From assembly GCF_010548525.1 (NCBI RefSeq), contig NZ_JAAGMG010000433.1, positions 1 through 42,628 on the forward strand: DNA of 42,628 bases. Reading direction: 5' to 3'. The notes under the pieces were generated by a model. That model searched no databases, was not told the origin of the DNA, and saw only the letters and a program-made list of their open reading frames with translations. This DNA comes from Streptomyces sp. SID14478 (lineage in GTDB: Bacteria > Actinomycetota > Actinomycetes > Streptomycetales > Streptomycetaceae). Of the stretch, positions 40,731-42,628 are shown piece after piece. The translations under genes and the position numbers were made by a program. The stretch's first letter is position 1, and every line of letters starts with the position of its first letter.

Positions 40731-41534
40731 TCAGGCGGACGCCTTCTCGATCTCGCGCGGCTTGAGGGCCGCGTTGCCCAGGACGTCCTGCAGGTGCTTC
40801 TCGGCCACCGGCAGCACCTCGTCCATCGTGACCTGCCGGCCGAGCTCGTACGAGAGCGAGGTCACCCCGGCGTCGCGGATGCCGCACGGGATGATCTTGT
40901 CGAAGTTCGAGGTGTCCGGGTTCACGTTCAGTGCGAAGCCGTGCATCGTGACGCCCTTGGCGACGCGGATGCCCATGGCGCAGATCTTGCGGTCCTCGTG
41001 GCGCTGGCCCGCGTTCGACGGCGCGTACTCGGGGCCGACCAGGCGGTGGTCGAACTCCTCGTCCTCGCTGCTGCGCCGCGGGTCGAAGTCCAGGGACAGG
41101 CCGCCCAGGTTCGTGCGCTGCTCGATCGGGTCGCCGAGGACCCAGACGCCCGCGCGGCCCTCGACCCGGGCCGCCTCGATGCCGAACTCGGCGCACACCG
41201 CGATCATCGCGTCCTCCAGGCGGCGCAGGTGCGCGACCACGTCCACAGGGCGGGGCAGCTTCTGGATCGGGTAGCCGACGAGCTGGCCCGGGCCGTGCCA
41301 GGTGATCTTGCCGCCGCGGTCCACGTCGATGACCGGGGTGCCGTCGAGCGGCCGCTCCTGCGGCGCGGTGCGCCGGCCCGCGGTGTAGACCGCCGGGTGC
41401 TCCAGCAGCAGGCAGGTGTCGGGTACCTCGTCGGCGAAACGGGCGGCGTGCACACGGCGCTGCTCGTCCCAGGCGACCTGGTACTCGACCATGTCCGCAC
41501 CGAACCCCATGCGGACGAACCGGAACTCACTCAC
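40731..41534 (-). CDS. lipB: Octanoyl-ACP:protein octanoyltransferase
   Basis: This encodes 267 residues and transfers octanoate from acyl carrier protein to lipoate-dependent enzymes, the step before LipA. Conserved features: [28 protein letters not shown], the catalytic Lys in KICAMGIR and the catalytic Cys in IIPCGI. The GTG start at 41534 has GGGAGG upstream. It probably forms an operon with lipA. Confidence 0.95.
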   Translation of the reverse strand: MSEFRFVRMGFGADMVEYQVAWDEQRRVHAARFADEVPDTCLLLEHPAVYTAGRRTAPQERPLDGTPVIDVDRGGKITWHGPGQLVGYPIQKLPRPVDVVAHLRRLEDAMIAVCAEFGIEAARVEGRAGVWVLGDPIEQRTNLGGLSLDFDPRRSSEDEEFDHRLVGPEYAPSNAGQRHEDRKICAMGIRVAKGVTMHGFALNVNPDTSNFDKIIPCGIRDAGVTSLSYELGRQVTMDEVLPVAEKHLQDVLGNAALKPREIEKASA

Positions 41535-41609
41535 GGCAAGCGCCTCCCTCGAAAACCTTCACCGTGCATATGTCGCGCCCCGAACCACTGTACGGCGCCC
41601 TCGTCGTGC

Positions 41610-41951
41610 TCAATGCGTGGGGAAGAGCCGGTACGAGGCGTCCAGATCGCGCACCTCGACCGAGCAGGTCACGCCGGGTACGGCGGACGTGTGCTTGTCC
41701 AGGAGCGTCAGCACGTCCTCGGCGAGCGCGGACTTCACCTCCTGCGGGCGGCCGGCGAGGATGCCGACCTCCACGTGCACGAACGGGGCCGCGGCCCCGT
41801 CCACGTACGTCGCCGAGGGGCGGACGAAGGTCTTGCCGACGCCCACCGAGCGGACCCGGTCGACGACGAGCGGATGGAGTTCCGCCACCAGGGCGGGTAC
41901 GTCGACGGTGCCGGCGAGGGTGTCGGTGTGGTCGATGACGATGTGCGGCAC
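41610..41951 (-). CDS. CHMI-like tautomerase family protein
   Basis: This encodes 113 residues that resemble 5-carboxymethyl-2-hydroxymuconate delta-isomerase (MPHIVIDHTDTLAG, then RPSATYVDGAAAPFVHVEVG, then AGRPQEVKSAL). Such proteins begin with Met-Pro, the proline being the catalytic base after Met removal. The GTG at 41951 gives exactly this start and has GGAAGG upstream. No aromatic-degradation genes are near, so the true substrate is open. Confidence 0.75.
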   Translation of the reverse strand: MPHIVIDHTDTLAGTVDVPALVAELHPLVVDRVRSVGVGKTFVRPSATYVDGAAAPFVHVEVGILAGRPQEVKSALAEDVLTLLDKHTSAVPGVTCSVEVRDLDASYRLFPTH

Positions 41952-42174
41952 GTGAGGAACCTTCCGGGTGTAGCGCACAAGCATCGTATGACCGGCCGGA
42001 GGCAGCCTCCGGACCGCCCCGTCCGGAGGGCTTCCCGTCCACTCCTCGCGGAGTTCGTCACACGATCGGATGAAGGCGGCCGGAAGGTGGCTTGCCGGTC
42101 TGCTATCGCCGCTACATTCGCGCCGTTCCATGAGGGCTGCACCCCGGCCCGGAAGGCAGGAGACCGCACAGCTG

Positions 42175-42628
42175 ATGACGGAACGACCTCCGCAGCGCAC
42201 ACCGAACCGCCAGCTCGCCGCGCTCATCGCGGAGGCCGGATTCTCCAACGCCGGCCTCGCGCGCCGGGTGGACCAGCTCGGGCTCGAGCACGGTCTCGAC
42301 CTGCGTTACGACAAGACGTCGGTGACCAGATGGCTGCGCGGGCAGCAGCCGCGCGGCACGACCCCCGCGCTGATCGCCGAGGTGTTCACCCGCCGCCTCG
42401 GCCGCCGCATGTCCGCGCAGGACCTCGGGCTCGACGCGTGCGCGCCCGTGTACGCGGGCCTGGAGTTCGCCGGGTCGCCCGAGGAGGCCGTCGACATCGT
42501 CGGCGGCCTGTGGCGCAAGGACTCCGGAAGCCACGCCGAACTGCGCAAGATCGCGTTCACCCCGGCCGGGCTCGTCGTGCCCAGCCGCGACTGGCTGATC
42601 GGCCGCGCCGACGACCGCGTCGCCCGCG
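42175..42628 (+). CDS. Helix-turn-helix regulator, NsdA-like (partial at window end)
   Basis: The first 151 residues are visible; the gene runs out of the window. The N-terminus (NRQLAALIAEAGFSNAGLAR, then KTSVTRWLRGQQPRGTTPAL, then TRRLGRRMSAQDLGL) resembles the large Streptomyces regulators of the NsdA type, which control development and antibiotic production. AGGAG lies 12 bases before the ATG. It is divergent from the tautomerase and lip genes. Confidence 0.7.
   Translation, partial: MTERPPQRTPNRQLAALIAEAGFSNAGLARRVDQLGLEHGLDLRYDKTSVTRWLRGQQPRGTTPALIAEVFTRRLGRRMSAQDLGLDACAPVYAGLEFAGSPEEAVDIVGGLWRKDSGSHAELRKIAFTPAGLVVPSRDWLIGRADDRVAR

Noticed and set aside
1..42628. CRISPR arrays, rRNA or tRNA genes
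   Set aside because: No regularly spaced direct repeats with spacers, no tRNA cloverleaf and no rRNA sequence were noticed; the repeats at 34098 and 38197 do not have CRISPR geometry.

Overview
The window is high-GC actinobacterial DNA, almost certainly Streptomyces. The evidence is the strong third-position GC bias, the GTG starts, the GlnR-controlled glnA, the lipA/lipB block and the typical actinomycete conjugative-element genes. It holds two stretches of host chromosome separated by about 30 kb of integrated mobile DNA.

Left chromosome (1-5850): a SulP transporter and a LysE/GAP-type membrane protein overlap by 4 bases. They are followed by two convergent DUF1254/DUF1214 paralogues that share a bidirectional terminator. 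Right chromosome (36075-42628): glnA (minus strand), a divergent RDD membrane protein, a DUF4191 protein, a small conserved protein, lipA, lipB, a CHMI-like tautomerase and the start of a helix-turn-helix regulator.

Mobile region (about 5851-36089): this is an actinomycete integrative and conjugative element (AICE) inserted at the 3' end of glnA. Three att-like sites (L 5845, M 20885, R 36056) split it into two halves of about 15 kb, which suggests tandem accretion. The right half is a complete-looking AICE: an XRE/TPR regulator with a flavoprotein, a GntR repressor with palindromic operators, a chain of overlapping small spread/transfer genes, a TraB/FtsK-like DNA translocase, a small cytosine methyltransferase, a Prim-Pol protein, a P-loop ATPase, an iteron-like cluster, Xis and a tyrosine integrase next to attR. 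Its left end carries an ApeA-like HEPN gene. The left half has decayed backbone genes: an N-terminally truncated integrase, a relaxase-like fragment, a nonsense-interrupted NUDIX gene and a frameshifted FokI-like nuclease. It also carries a four-gene operon of unknown role (HAD, methyltransferase, degenerate phosphotransferase, unknown) divergent from an XRE regulator.

The most interesting system is a compact retron at 15128-17704: a phosphoribosyltransferase-like/winged-helix effector, a msr-msd non-coding RNA and a reverse transcriptase with a YADD active site. The RNA can be read directly: three short stem-loops, a long msd hairpin, and a perfect 13-bp a1/a2 pair. The a1 arm is the last 13 bases of the effector gene including its stop codon; the a2 arm lies inside the start of the RT gene. 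The RT has two TTA leucine codons, so it may need bldA tRNA. Next to it are an operon with a zinc-ribbon protein carrying an RNxxxH (HEPN-type) motif and several structured non-coding stretches. The element therefore looks like a carrier of anti-phage genes. Family names rest on motif recognition by eye; no database search was possible.
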